Shown here piece after piece: positions 26,296 to 34,310 of a DNA stretch of 64,000 bases (positions are counted from its first letter, which is position 1; every line of letters starts with the position of its first letter). The DNA is from Virgibacillus_O sediminis (lineage in GTDB: Bacteria > Bacillota > Bacilli > Bacillales > Amphibacillaceae). Made by a program: the position numbers and the translations under genes. The stretch is from the NCBI RefSeq assembly GCF_042643265.1, contig NZ_JBHRRZ010000012.1, forward strand, positions 1-64,000, given 5' to 3'. The notes beneath the pieces were generated by a model. It saw only the letters and a program-made list of their open reading frames with translations. It was not told the origin of the DNA and did no database searches.

Positions 26296-28275
26296 TTACC
26301 ACCTTTTAATCTCTGTATATTCAAATTCTTCATCGCTATTTTGTCTAGGATCGTGATATTGTAGAAGATATTGATTATCAATATAAGGAGTAAGGGATTG
26401 TTCCACCTCACCCTTCCATTGTGAGGTAGACACTATTACAATAATTTGATCCGATAGCCTATGAATGCCTTTAGCTACTCTTTCTCTATGGTCAGAGTCC
26501 AGTGCTCCAAATGGTGAATCCATTACCAAGGGGTAAATTCCACCTTCGTTAATGACATTAGAGGACTTCTTATGGTAATGCTTGCGAGCAATATCTACTA
26601 TTGCACCAATAAAGGATAAACTTGTTATTTGTCTTTCGCCTTGAGACAAAGGAACCTTTTCGTCATAAAAATTACTTACGTTCAGCTTAAAATCATCCGA
26701 TAAGGAAATTTTGAAACCTTTTCTTAAGAAATTACCGTAGACCTCTTGAATTTTTTCCTGGAGATCCGTTTTCACTTCTTCTTCTTTAAGAGAATATATT
26801 TTCTGCATGATGCCTGTAATCTTTTCGCACGTATCTAACCTTCTCTTAGCCAATTGAGCCTTATCCTCAATTTGCTGCTGTTTATCTATTTGCATAGTAA
26901 CCTCTTTAAACTCTTTCGCAACTTCTTTTATACTATGCTCTATTACACCTAACCTCTTTTGATACTCATTCAACTGGCTTTGGTAATGTCTTCGGTTAGC
27001 CTCCAAATCAGCTACATTTTCAAAATTTCGATTGCTTAATTCAACACTTATCTCTTCCAGCTTATTTTCCGTATCCCTTACGTCCTCTTTTAAATTATAT
27101 TCTGTTTCCTCACTAATTTTAATATCTTCTACAAAGCGCTCTCTTTTATCAAGGACAAGGTCCATTTGAGTATTTAAATTACTTATCATTGCAGCCTGGT
27201 TAAACGCTCCCACTTGATCTAACAAACCTGTCAAATGCTCTCTATGATTTTCACATAATTCTTCACCACAGATACAGGTCCCATTTTCTAATATAGAATT
27301 AATTAATTGAGCAGTTAGGTCAGGATATACATTCCTTTGCTCCTGTTCATCCTCTGAAAACGTCGTTTTAACTTTTGCAGCCAAAATGTGACTCATGGCG
27401 AGATACCCATTCTTACTGACAGATTTCCGCAAATTTGTTTGAGTTTGATTCAAACTTTCTTTTAAATCAGCTAAACTTTCTTCTAACTGTTTTCGTTCCT
27501 GCTGTTTTTCACTAATTCCTTTTACAGAAGTTAATTGTTGATCAATATCAGCAATTTGTTTTGTTCGTAATTTAACATTTTGATTAACTTGTTGCTCTTC
27601 CTTCTCCAAGTCTTGCTGCCGATACTTCAGGCGTTCCTGTTCATCAAGTAATCCTTTTGTTTTTTCATCTGCAAAACTGGCCCATTCTTTTTGAAAATCT
27701 CTCCTGGCATCTTCCGTATGTCGAATTCCACGATCTATGATTTCAAGGTCCATTACGGTTTTTACTGCTTCCTTTATCTCATCGTTATCATTATGCTTTG
27801 ATAAGTTATCGATTCTTTCCCCATCAAAGAAGAAATAATTTCTTAAGTTGCTTGGTAATATCCTATTGATTTCTATAGATGGATTACTCAACTGTTTTAA
27901 CTTCCCATCTTCATAATACTGAAGCAATACTTGTTCTCCTTCGCTTCTTAACCTATTACCAAACTTCGTTCCTTCACTACTTCTTTTTAATATATAGTCA
28001 ACTTCTTTTGAGGCAAACTCCATCTCTACATACATTTCAACTTTCCTACCGTCTGGAGCTGATTCAGCTGCATAACTATTGGTTAACTTGTTGGAATCTG
28101 GAAGCTCCGCTTCTCCATACAAGCACCAATTAAATGCATTAAGTAAAGCAGTCTTTCCAGAACCATTCTCCCCATGGATCACAGTAACGTTCTTTTTTCC
28201 ACTAGTATTAAACTCCATCGATTGTGTTCCGTAATATTGCCGAAAGTTATGTAGGGTGATTTTTTTAATAATCAT
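26296..28275 (-). CDS. DndD-like SMC/Rad50-type ATPase with a Cys/His hook
   Basis: A 659-residue ATPase of the DndD/Rad50 type. Walker A GENGSGKTA is at residues 35-43, the dimer signature LSQGERQITSL and Walker B YPLVMDSPFGALD are C-terminal, and FFFDGERID near 150 is shared with DndD proteins. Exactly midway in the coiled coil is C334-x-C336-x4-C341-x2-H344, placed like the zinc hook of Rad50 and able to join two coiled coils through a metal ion (inference). The core DndD in this island has no such hook. It overlaps the 55-residue ORF upstream by one nucleotide motif (TAATG) and is transcribed with a DEAH helicase. It is probably part of a restriction or effector complex rather than the sulfur-insertion enzyme. 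Confidence 0.8.
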   Translation of the reverse strand: MIIKKITLHNFRQYYGTQSMEFNTSGKKNVTVIHGENGSGKTALLNAFNWCLYGEAELPDSNKLTNSYAAESAPDGRKVEMYVEMEFASKEVDYILKRSSEGTKFGNRLRSEGEQVLLQYYEDGKLKQLSNPSIEINRILPSNLRNYFFFDGERIDNLSKHNDNDEIKEAVKTVMDLEIIDRGIRHTEDARRDFQKEWASFADEKTKGLLDEQERLKYRQQDLEKEEQQVNQNVKLRTKQIADIDQQLTSVKGISEKQQERKQLEESLADLKESLNQTQTNLRKSVSKNGYLAMSHILAAKVKTTFSEDEQEQRNVYPDLTAQLINSILENGTCICGEELCENHREHLTGLLDQVGAFNQAAMISNLNTQMDLVLDKRERFVEDIKISEETEYNLKEDVRDTENKLEEISVELSNRNFENVADLEANRRHYQSQLNEYQKRLGVIEHSIKEVAKEFKEVTMQIDKQQQIEDKAQLAKRRLDTCEKITGIMQKIYSLKEEEVKTDLQEKIQEVYGNFLRKGFKISLSDDFKLNVSNFYDEKVPLSQGERQITSLSFIGAIVDIARKHYHKKSSNVINEGGIYPLVMDSPFGALDSDHRERVAKGIHRLSDQIIVIVSTSQWKGEVEQSLTPYIDNQYLLQYHDPRQNSDEEFEYTEIKRW

Positions 28276-28442
28276 TACTTCACCCCCTCTTTAATAAAGT
28301 TATAAATATCTTTTTTTATAGAAGTTCCTTGTAAAGACTTACGATGCAACAGCTCTTTCTCAGCCTTAACTATTTTCATAAAAATCTCTTGCTCATGATC
28401 TTCTAATTCATCTAAAATCCGATATAAATCATTTTCGTTCAT
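28275..28442 (-). CDS. 55-residue acidic small protein between helicase and DndD-like gene
   Basis: A 55-codon gene starting at the ATG at 28442, preceded by GGGAGAAGGTG at good spacing, 16 bases after the helicase stop. Its TAA overlaps the ATG of the DndD-like gene (TAATG). The product is helical and charged (NDLYRILDELEDHEQE, then FMKIVKAEKELLHRK) and matches no family I know. Tight coupling on both sides argues that it is real and made in step with the ATPase. The third DndD-like gene at 30.2 kb is preceded by a similarly small, overlapping ORF, so such micro-partners may be a common part of these cassettes. Confidence 0.7.
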   Translation of the reverse strand: MNENDLYRILDELEDHEQEIFMKIVKAEKELLHRKSLQGTSIKKDIYNFIKEGVK

Positions 28443-28457
28443 TTAAACACCTTCTCC

Positions 28458-29819
28458 CTAAATATCTAACAAGTTAAATTCTTTCTTTAGTTCCCAGATA
28501 ACATCTTCTGCTTGCGGTCCATTTATTGCCAAATCAGAGAATTCTTTAAAACGCAGGAATTCTTTCTTAAGTTGGTTTCTTACCATGTTATAAAAATGAT
28601 CCATACCTTCCGATATATCTTGGATATCTGGCGGTACGACAATGAAGTCAAAGATAGTAGCACTATCCTTACCAGTGTGTTTTCTTAATACTCTCCCTCT
28701 TCTCTGAATAAATTCCTTAGGATTTCCGGAACTAGCGATTAAATAAGCGTGCTTTGTTGCTGGCACATCAATGCCTTCATCTAAACATTTTATGGCAACA
28801 AGGGCTTCTACCTCGCCGGACTCAAACGTAGATAATAATTCATCTCTTTCATGATTAGATTCATCAGATGTAAATCGTTTGGCATTAACGTTGAACTTTT
28901 TCCTCAGCGTTTTCAGGATAGCATCCACTTGTCGCTCTTCTTTATGTTTTCCATCACCACAGTAGAATAACGAATGCTTATGAACACCTTTTTCACTTAG
29001 TAAATCAATTAACTCATATATCTTATTCTCAGCAGAGTAAATAATCCTAGCCCTTTTCAAAGCCAGTCTCTCCATGGAATCTTTCGCGTCTGAGTCTTCT
29101 TTTGATCTATAGTACAATTTTTTTATTTTATTGGTTAGCTCTATATACTCCTCTGTCTCTTCCTCATTTAGATGAACCAACCGAGGGTAGTAATAATATT
29201 TAGTCAGAAATCCTTGCTTTATGGCATCTTTCAATGAAAATGAATATACCACCTTGTTACCAAAATAACTAATAAGATTTTCGGTACCTTCTTCATCCAT
29301 CCATCTTATAGGAGTTGCTGTAAGTGCCACCCTGTATGAAAATTTATGAGGCAAATGCTTATTTAGTTGTTTAGCTCCAAAATAATGCGCCTCATCTATA
29401 ATAAGTAATGTATTTTCGGCCATCTTTGGTATTCTGTTCTGAAAAGGAGCCATAGAAAACGTGGCATTTGTTGTCACAGTCACTACTATGTCAGTTACCC
29501 CTTTATTATATGCTCTAATAGCGTCGTCTAATTGAGGCATCCATACTTTAGACTTTTGATAAGCCTTTATAGGTTTCAAACCAAAGTTACGGCACTCTTT
29601 CATCCATTGTGAAGAAAGTTGACTAAACGGAGTTACGATTACGATATTAAGGCGACTTTTTCGCTTTAATAGTTCATTAGCTAAAGCAAGTGCTGTAATT
29701 GTTTTACCTGTGCCTGTTGCCATTTCCAAAAGTCCTTGGCTATCATTTGCAAACCAATTTTGAATTGCTTCCCTTTGATAGTCCCGCATTTTTATAAATC
29801 CTGGCAGTTCGAAAGTCAT
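28458..29819 (-). CDS. DEAD/DEAH-box helicase of the dnd-linked restriction type
   Basis: A 453-residue superfamily 2 helicase. MRDYQREAIQNW is the Q-like motif, ATGTGKT at residues 34-40 is motif I, DEAH at 142-145 is motif II, ALTATP is motif III, and QRRGRVLRKH is motif VI. Size and context match the family called DNA phosphorothioation system restriction enzyme, helicase-type proteins found beside dnd genes. It leads a minus-strand cassette with a 55-residue protein, a hook-bearing DndD-like ATPase and a dnd-associated protein 4-like gene. I see no nuclease domain in it; cutting would need a partner. The ATG at 29819 follows GGTAGGAGTGTGAACAT. Confidence 0.85.
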   Translation of the reverse strand: MTFELPGFIKMRDYQREAIQNWFANDSQGLLEMATGTGKTITALALANELLKRKSRLNIVIVTPFSQLSSQWMKECRNFGLKPIKAYQKSKVWMPQLDDAIRAYNKGVTDIVVTVTTNATFSMAPFQNRIPKMAENTLLIIDEAHYFGAKQLNKHLPHKFSYRVALTATPIRWMDEEGTENLISYFGNKVVYSFSLKDAIKQGFLTKYYYYPRLVHLNEEETEEYIELTNKIKKLYYRSKEDSDAKDSMERLALKRARIIYSAENKIYELIDLLSEKGVHKHSLFYCGDGKHKEERQVDAILKTLRKKFNVNAKRFTSDESNHERDELLSTFESGEVEALVAIKCLDEGIDVPATKHAYLIASSGNPKEFIQRRGRVLRKHTGKDSATIFDFIVVPPDIQDISEGMDHFYNMVRNQLKKEFLRFKEFSDLAINGPQAEDVIWELKKEFNLLDI

Positions 29820-29961
29820 ATGTTCACACTCCTACCTATATATATCCATTTTATCAAATAAGCCCAGATAATTGTTAACTACTCCTATCTTTAAGTCTTG
29901 TTTTATTACCTAAATGATTAGTAAAATAGAAGTAGTGTAAACTCATAAAGGAGACGATTTC
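29820..29961. promoter_or_regulatory. Divergent promoter region between the two accessory cassettes
   Basis: 142 bases separate the helicase and the 64-residue ORF. On the plus strand TTGTTT, an 18-base spacer and TAAAAT lie upstream of the GGAG ribosome binding site of the small ORF. The minus-strand promoter is less clear. Confidence 0.45.
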
Positions 29962-30156
29962 GTGCACTATAAAGAAAGGTTATTAATACACGAACTGGTA
30001 AAAAAGTATAATATTAATTCTGAAATGGTTTTAAAACTTTTAAAGGAGTCAAAAATGACATCCTATGAAAATGTTAAAGACTCCGAAAAAATTTCTGAAA
30101 TAGAAAATCTCATATCTTTTTATATAAAGATGGAACAAAAGGGTGAATCCAAATGA
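29962..30156 (+). CDS. 64-residue small protein preceding the second DndD/DndE pair
   Basis: It starts with GTG at 29962, preceded by AAAGGAGACGATTTC. The product is a basic helical protein (YKERLLIHELVKKYNIN, then SEMVLKLLKESKM), which could form a small DNA-binding fold, but no family is recognised. Its stop overlaps the ATG of the DndD-like gene by 4 bases (ATGA). It parallels the 55-residue ORF before the hook-bearing DndD-like gene in position and coupling, though the two sequences are not clearly alike. Confidence 0.7.
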   Translation: MHYKERLLIHELVKKYNINSEMVLKLLKESKMTSYENVKDSEKISEIENLISFYIKMEQKGESK

Positions 30157-32159
30157 GGTTCAAAAAGTTAATATTCGAAAACTATAAAACCTATTACGGA
30201 AAACAAGAAGTAGACCTTACAATAACTGATGATGATAAAAAAGAAGGACGGAATATCATCTTGTTAGGTGGTTTGAACGGGGCAGGCAAAACCACCATAC
30301 TAAAAGCAATTCGGTATGCTTTATTCGGTAAGCGGGGAATCACCAAAACAGAGCAAGAGCGATTACTAGCAAACACCATTAATAATACATATTTTGAGGA
30401 AGGAGGCCGCGACTCCTCGGTCACACTAACTTTGAGTATGGATTCAGGTGAAGAGTGGCGTTTAAAAGTAAAGTGGAGATTCAATTCTCAAAAAAATAAT
30501 ACAGGCGAGGACCGAGAAATTTACATTAAAAGACCAGGTGTATCACAAGAAAGAAAGCTGAATGTTACGGATATTTCATCATATAATCATTTTATTGATC
30601 GAATAATTCCATATAATGCAGCTCCCTTTTTTATCTTTGACGGGGAAGAAATTAAAGACCTGATTATGAAGCAAGATAGCAATGAGATGAAAAAAGCAAT
30701 TCATAAAATTACTGGGTTAGATAGTTATAAAATCTTAGTAAATAATCTGAATTCCTTAGAATCAAAATTATATAAAAAGCTTTCTTCCGCAACTAATAAA
30801 AAAACGCTTGATAAACATAAAGAAGAGTTAGATTCATTGGAGTCAGAAGTCGTTAAATACGAAAACTACATTAAAAGATCAAGGGATGAAATACAAAAAA
30901 TTGATGAAGAAATCAAAGAGACTACTGAGAATAGAAATCAAAAGATTACTAATAACTCAAAATCAAGGGAAACGCTCGTAAGAAAACAAGCTCAAATCTC
31001 TACTAAATTAGAGCTCAAGAAGACGGAGTTAAATGATTATTACAGTGATAATATTCTTTATATTATTCTTAGTGAAGAATTAAAAAACCTAAAACAAGAA
31101 ATTAACAATGAAAAAAAAGCTAAGAACAATAGAATTATGCGGGAAAATGCTCTAGAGCCTTATAATAGATTTATAAATAACTTACTAGGTAAAGAAATTG
31201 ATCCACCATTAACAGAAAAGCAACTAGACCAAATTAAGAGAATTGGCGAAATGGTATGGTTGGATGAAGACCACACTCCCAATAGTGAATTACAAGAACT
31301 GCATGATTTATCTTTTAAAGAGGAAACTATACTTAAAAACATCCCAAGTGTAGACAAAAATTATCTGTTCCGGCTGAAAAGTGAAGTTTCTGATTTACAG
31401 CTGCAATATGGTGAATTAGAAACAGAAATTTTATCTGCTCCGGAATCCGTGGACATTGAAAAGGAAACAAAAAAGATAGCGATGCTTCAAGAGAAACGAG
31501 GAGTGCTTAATTCCAATGTACGTAAAGCATTCAAAAAACTCACACCCTTAAAAGAAAAGGTTACTAACACTAAAAATAAATTAACCAGACTTTCCTCAAG
31601 TGATGTATCTTCCGAAGAATTAACGATAAAAGTAGATTATACTACCCGTACAAAATTATTTGCAGAGGAATTTTTAACCAGAGCAACCAAATTAAAAGCT
31701 CAAATGATCAGAGATGAATTCGACTCTATGCTAAAAAAACTCTTCCGAAAAACAAATGAATTTGGAGAAGTCACTTTTGACATAAACAACTATTCAATCA
31801 GGCTATACAATGAACGCGGCCAAGAGGTTAGCATATTAGATCGTTCTGCAGGTGAGATGCAAATGATCTCTTCCGCCTTAATCTGGGCACTAATAAAAGC
31901 ATCTGATCTGGATTTACCAATGGTGATTGATACGCCATTAGGAAGATTAGATAGCATCCATAGAAATCGATTAATTGAACACTATTATAAAGAACTATCT
32001 GATCAAGTAATTATTCTTTCCACAGATACAGAGATTACAAGAGAATATGTAGACATGATGAAAAACCACTCCGCCAAACAATATCTCTTAGACTACAACG
32101 AAGATCACAATTATACTTTAATCAGAGATGGTTATTTCGATATCGTGGAGGTAAATTAA
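30153..32159 (+). CDS. Third DndD-like SMC-type ATPase
   Basis: A 668-residue ATPase of the DndD family. Walker A GLNGAGKTT is at residues 40-48, FFIFDGEEIKDL near 165 matches the FFDGEE region of the core DndD, and RSAGEMQMISSALIW with LPMVIDTPLGRLD form the signature and Walker B. A long coiled coil lies between. No cysteine hook is present. In the RSAGEMQ signature and LGRLD ending it is closer to the core DndD than to the hook-bearing copy. It overlaps a small ORF upstream (4 bases) and a DndE-like gene downstream (1 base), but no DndC-like gene is present in this cassette, so it cannot be a second complete sulfur-insertion pathway. Confidence 0.85.
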   Translation: MRFKKLIFENYKTYYGKQEVDLTITDDDKKEGRNIILLGGLNGAGKTTILKAIRYALFGKRGITKTEQERLLANTINNTYFEEGGRDSSVTLTLSMDSGEEWRLKVKWRFNSQKNNTGEDREIYIKRPGVSQERKLNVTDISSYNHFIDRIIPYNAAPFFIFDGEEIKDLIMKQDSNEMKKAIHKITGLDSYKILVNNLNSLESKLYKKLSSATNKKTLDKHKEELDSLESEVVKYENYIKRSRDEIQKIDEEIKETTENRNQKITNNSKSRETLVRKQAQISTKLELKKTELNDYYSDNILYIILSEELKNLKQEINNEKKAKNNRIMRENALEPYNRFINNLLGKEIDPPLTEKQLDQIKRIGEMVWLDEDHTPNSELQELHDLSFKEETILKNIPSVDKNYLFRLKSEVSDLQLQYGELETEILSAPESVDIEKETKKIAMLQEKRGVLNSNVRKAFKKLTPLKEKVTNTKNKLTRLSSSDVSSEELTIKVDYTTRTKLFAEEFLTRATKLKAQMIRDEFDSMLKKLFRKTNEFGEVTFDINNYSIRLYNERGQEVSILDRSAGEMQMISSALIWALIKASDLDLPMVIDTPLGRLDSIHRNRLIEHYYKELSDQVIILSTDTEITREYVDMMKNHSAKQYLLDYNEDHNYTLIRDGYFDIVEVN

Positions 32160-32518
32160 TGGCAAATAGAAAATTAAGTTTATCAAAAGAAGGAAAAGAC
32201 ATTTTAGAAAAGGCAGTAGTATCCCTTGATTTAGAAAGAGCTTTGGTTGTAAAAATGTCGCTTGCAAAAGGAATCGCACACAAGGATGACGTTCAGTTCG
32301 ATACCAACTCTACTCCTAAATGGACTATCCCAGACATAATTAAAAATAACGAATTTCTGATGTTTAAGCATCTTATCATTAGTAAAAATCGAGAAACTGT
32401 TGAAGAGGAAGAACTTTATGGGTTAATGCAATTTTATATAGAAAAAGGAATTCGTGTCATAGGTAAAGAACTTGATAATAAGAATAGCCTTGAAGATAGT
32501 AGGTTTGTAATAATTTAA
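32159..32518 (+). CDS. Second DndE-like protein
   Basis: A 119-residue DndE-like protein: LSLSKEGKDILEKAVVSLDLERALVVKMSLAKGIA (in two halves) resembles the DndE N-terminal ribbon-helix-helix region, and LYGLMQFYIEKGIRVIGKEL resembles its C-terminal helix. It differs strongly from the core DndE, so it is not a recent duplicate. It is coupled to the third DndD-like gene by a one-base overlap, repeating the dndD-dndE arrangement. It may direct that ATPase to nicked or modified DNA (inference). A hairpin terminator follows at 32596. Confidence 0.75.
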   Translation: MANRKLSLSKEGKDILEKAVVSLDLERALVVKMSLAKGIAHKDDVQFDTNSTPKWTIPDIIKNNEFLMFKHLIISKNRETVEEEELYGLMQFYIEKGIRVIGKELDNKNSLEDSRFVII

Positions 32519-32595
32519 TACAATGAAAAAGAAGAGCTAAATTCAAGCACTTTTGAAGAAAAGGAATTACAGAGAAGAAGTTACACCTAGTAGGG

Positions 32596-32626
32596 AAGAG
32601 TGGCAACCTGTGGTGGCGCCACTCTT
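32596..32626 (+). terminator. Terminator closing the island
   Basis: AAGAGTGGC and GCCACTCTT form a 9-bp stem followed by a short T-run (TTTC); it lies between convergent genes. Confidence 0.7.
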
Positions 32627-32650
32627 TCAACTCAGAGTCTTTCAACAGTT

Positions 32651-34045
32651 TTATTCACCAAATAAGCTCATTACCCGTTCCTCGCGCCTAATCCCTGTCA
32701 AAACCCTATTCAACTCTCTTCTTTTTCCAAAGAAGGCCTTTACTAATTTTGCCGTCTCGTAGCAAGCTTCTACATCGAGCACTTCTCTGTCTGTATGCTC
32801 GTTATGATAGCCAGCGGATAGGTTTACACTTTGAATTCCGTGCCCTGCCCAAATTTTCGTGTCGCTGCTGCCGCCACTAGTCACTGCCCACTCTCCAAGT
32901 CCTGCCTCTTCTGCAACTTCTTCAAAAAATGCTCCATAACTCGGGTGGCAGAAGTCGATATATCCGCCGCATGAGGTGACTATATCACCTTTTCCCCTGC
33001 GATCGATGACAATAGCTGCATCCGTCCCCCACAGGAAGTATTCATGCACGTTGCTGGCACCGACTAAGCCGCATTCCTCTTCGACAGAGAAGATGAATTT
33101 TACTTTACCACTAAAAGAATCGGTGGAGTGGAGATGCTCTGCAACGTGAAGCAATACAGCTACTCCAGCCCGGTCATCTGCACCGAGAATACCTTTACTG
33201 CTGGACCATAAAGGACCTTCTTTGAGGATTTCCCTGTCTTTCTCTATCTCACAGACCGTATCAAGATGTGAGTTCAATAGGATGGTTGGACCCCTCCCGC
33301 CTCTATAGGACCTTTCCGCCAATATGTTTCCTACATGATCTACCGTAAGATAATCAACAAACGGAGAAAGTTTCTCTATTACATACCTTCGTACCTTTTC
33401 TTCCCTTCCACTTTCCCCAGGGATTGCCAACAGTTCTTCCAAGCTGTGTCGGAAAAGCTGCTCCTTGATAAAATCATGCCCCTTCTCTACCCAGCCGTCT
33501 TCGATCAAGCTGAGCTGTTCCGCCAGGTCAAGCAGTTCCGTTTGCTTAAGAGGGAGGTTCATACGATAGGTCACATTCTGGCTTCGCCTCCTAAATAAGC
33601 GCTTTTGGCCAACTGCATGAAGCACTCCAGCAAGTGCCTCCATGTTACATTGCTCCGTGAGCAACACATGGGCAGCTCTTCTTCCGTGACCGTCACAGGA
33701 GCCGCTCGTGTGGAAGCCGAGTCTGTTCAGCTGGCGGACGATTCCGGAAATGAATATATCTAACTCCTGGACCTTAGGCTCATCAACACCTGGACGAAAC
33801 CACAATCCTTCTCCGCGGCCACGGTATTTAAAATTAACTGCCTCCAGCCACTCCTCTTCTGCCGGAGAGGCCTTCGGAAGAGCAAGTTTCCCATTATGAA
33901 AGGTGTAGTTGACATTTGCTGTATCTAAACACTCTAATAAAAATTCGATATTCAACTCTGTCTCTTTGCCGCAGTCAAACATATTCTCCTTCACTTCTGC
34001 CAGTAACCATCCGTGACGCACCAATAATTGATTCCACTTTTTCAT
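32651..34045 (-). CDS. M20-family metallopeptidase with an extra N-terminal domain
   Basis: A 464-residue protein. The C-terminal 300 residues are a co-catalytic zinc peptidase of the M20/M42 type: NSHLDTVCE, LGADDRAGVA, SVEEECGLVGA, VIDRRG and HNEHTDREV supply the metal ligands and catalytic Asp and Glu. The first 160 residues form another domain with TSGSCDGHGRRAAHV that I do not recognise. It is probably an aminopeptidase or amidohydrolase on small substrates. The ATG at 34045 is chosen because GGGGAGATGGTTAC precedes it. Its leader contains a perfect 10-bp hairpin followed by TTTT, and an 83-bp copy of this leader and start recurs at 37.3 kb. Confidence 0.82.
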   Translation of the reverse strand: MKKWNQLLVRHGWLLAEVKENMFDCGKETELNIEFLLECLDTANVNYTFHNGKLALPKASPAEEEWLEAVNFKYRGRGEGLWFRPGVDEPKVQELDIFISGIVRQLNRLGFHTSGSCDGHGRRAAHVLLTEQCNMEALAGVLHAVGQKRLFRRRSQNVTYRMNLPLKQTELLDLAEQLSLIEDGWVEKGHDFIKEQLFRHSLEELLAIPGESGREEKVRRYVIEKLSPFVDYLTVDHVGNILAERSYRGGRGPTILLNSHLDTVCEIEKDREILKEGPLWSSSKGILGADDRAGVAVLLHVAEHLHSTDSFSGKVKFIFSVEEECGLVGASNVHEYFLWGTDAAIVIDRRGKGDIVTSCGGYIDFCHPSYGAFFEEVAEEAGLGEWAVTSGGSSDTKIWAGHGIQSVNLSAGYHNEHTDREVLDVEACYETAKLVKAFFGKRRELNRVLTGIRREERVMSLFGE

Positions 34046-34116
34046 GTAACCATCTCCCCTTCGAATTTGTACCCTTATTATCTCAAAAGCCTGTGACACT
34101 CCTGTCACAGGCGCAA
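34034..34116 (-). repeat. 83-bp leader repeat, copy A (peptidase 5' region)
   Basis: It spans the first codons, ribosome binding site and leader hairpin (GCCTGTGACA, 4-base loop, TGTCACAGGC at 34089-34112) of the peptidase gene. It matches 37305-37387 with one mismatch, in the hairpin loop. Confidence 0.9.
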
Positions 34117-34229
34117 TGGACGTTCAGTGCAAGGAGAGAAACCTTAAAGCTACAAGCCCCGCCCCATTTATATTAAGTAAAGCCTCGATTGGTATGGAAA
34201 CTTATTTACTGACTCTTTAGAATAATCCA

Positions 34230-34291
34230 TTGACAACAATTTACGCTTTAAGTAAACTTATTGTTAACCAATATTAATTGTTGGTTGACAA
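34230..34291 (+). promoter_or_regulatory. Biotin operon promoter with BirA operator
   Basis: TTGACA (34230-34235), 17 bases, TAAACT (34253-34258) is the promoter. TTGTTAAC at 34261 and GTTGACAA ending at 34291 are separated by exactly 15 bases, the layout of the Firmicute BirA box, and cover the start site. Biotin-bound BirA would block initiation. Confidence 0.9.
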
Positions 34292-34310
34292 TAAGTTGAG
34301 GAGGGGAAAT

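Noticed and set aside
11500..32650. Attachment sites or tRNA marking the ends of the defence island
   Set aside because: I compared both edges by eye and found no direct repeat, tRNA gene or integrase.
34046..34130. T-box or other known riboswitch in the peptidase leader
   Set aside because: Only the hairpin with TTTT is there; no T-box sequence, specifier-loop layout or other aptamer consensus was seen.
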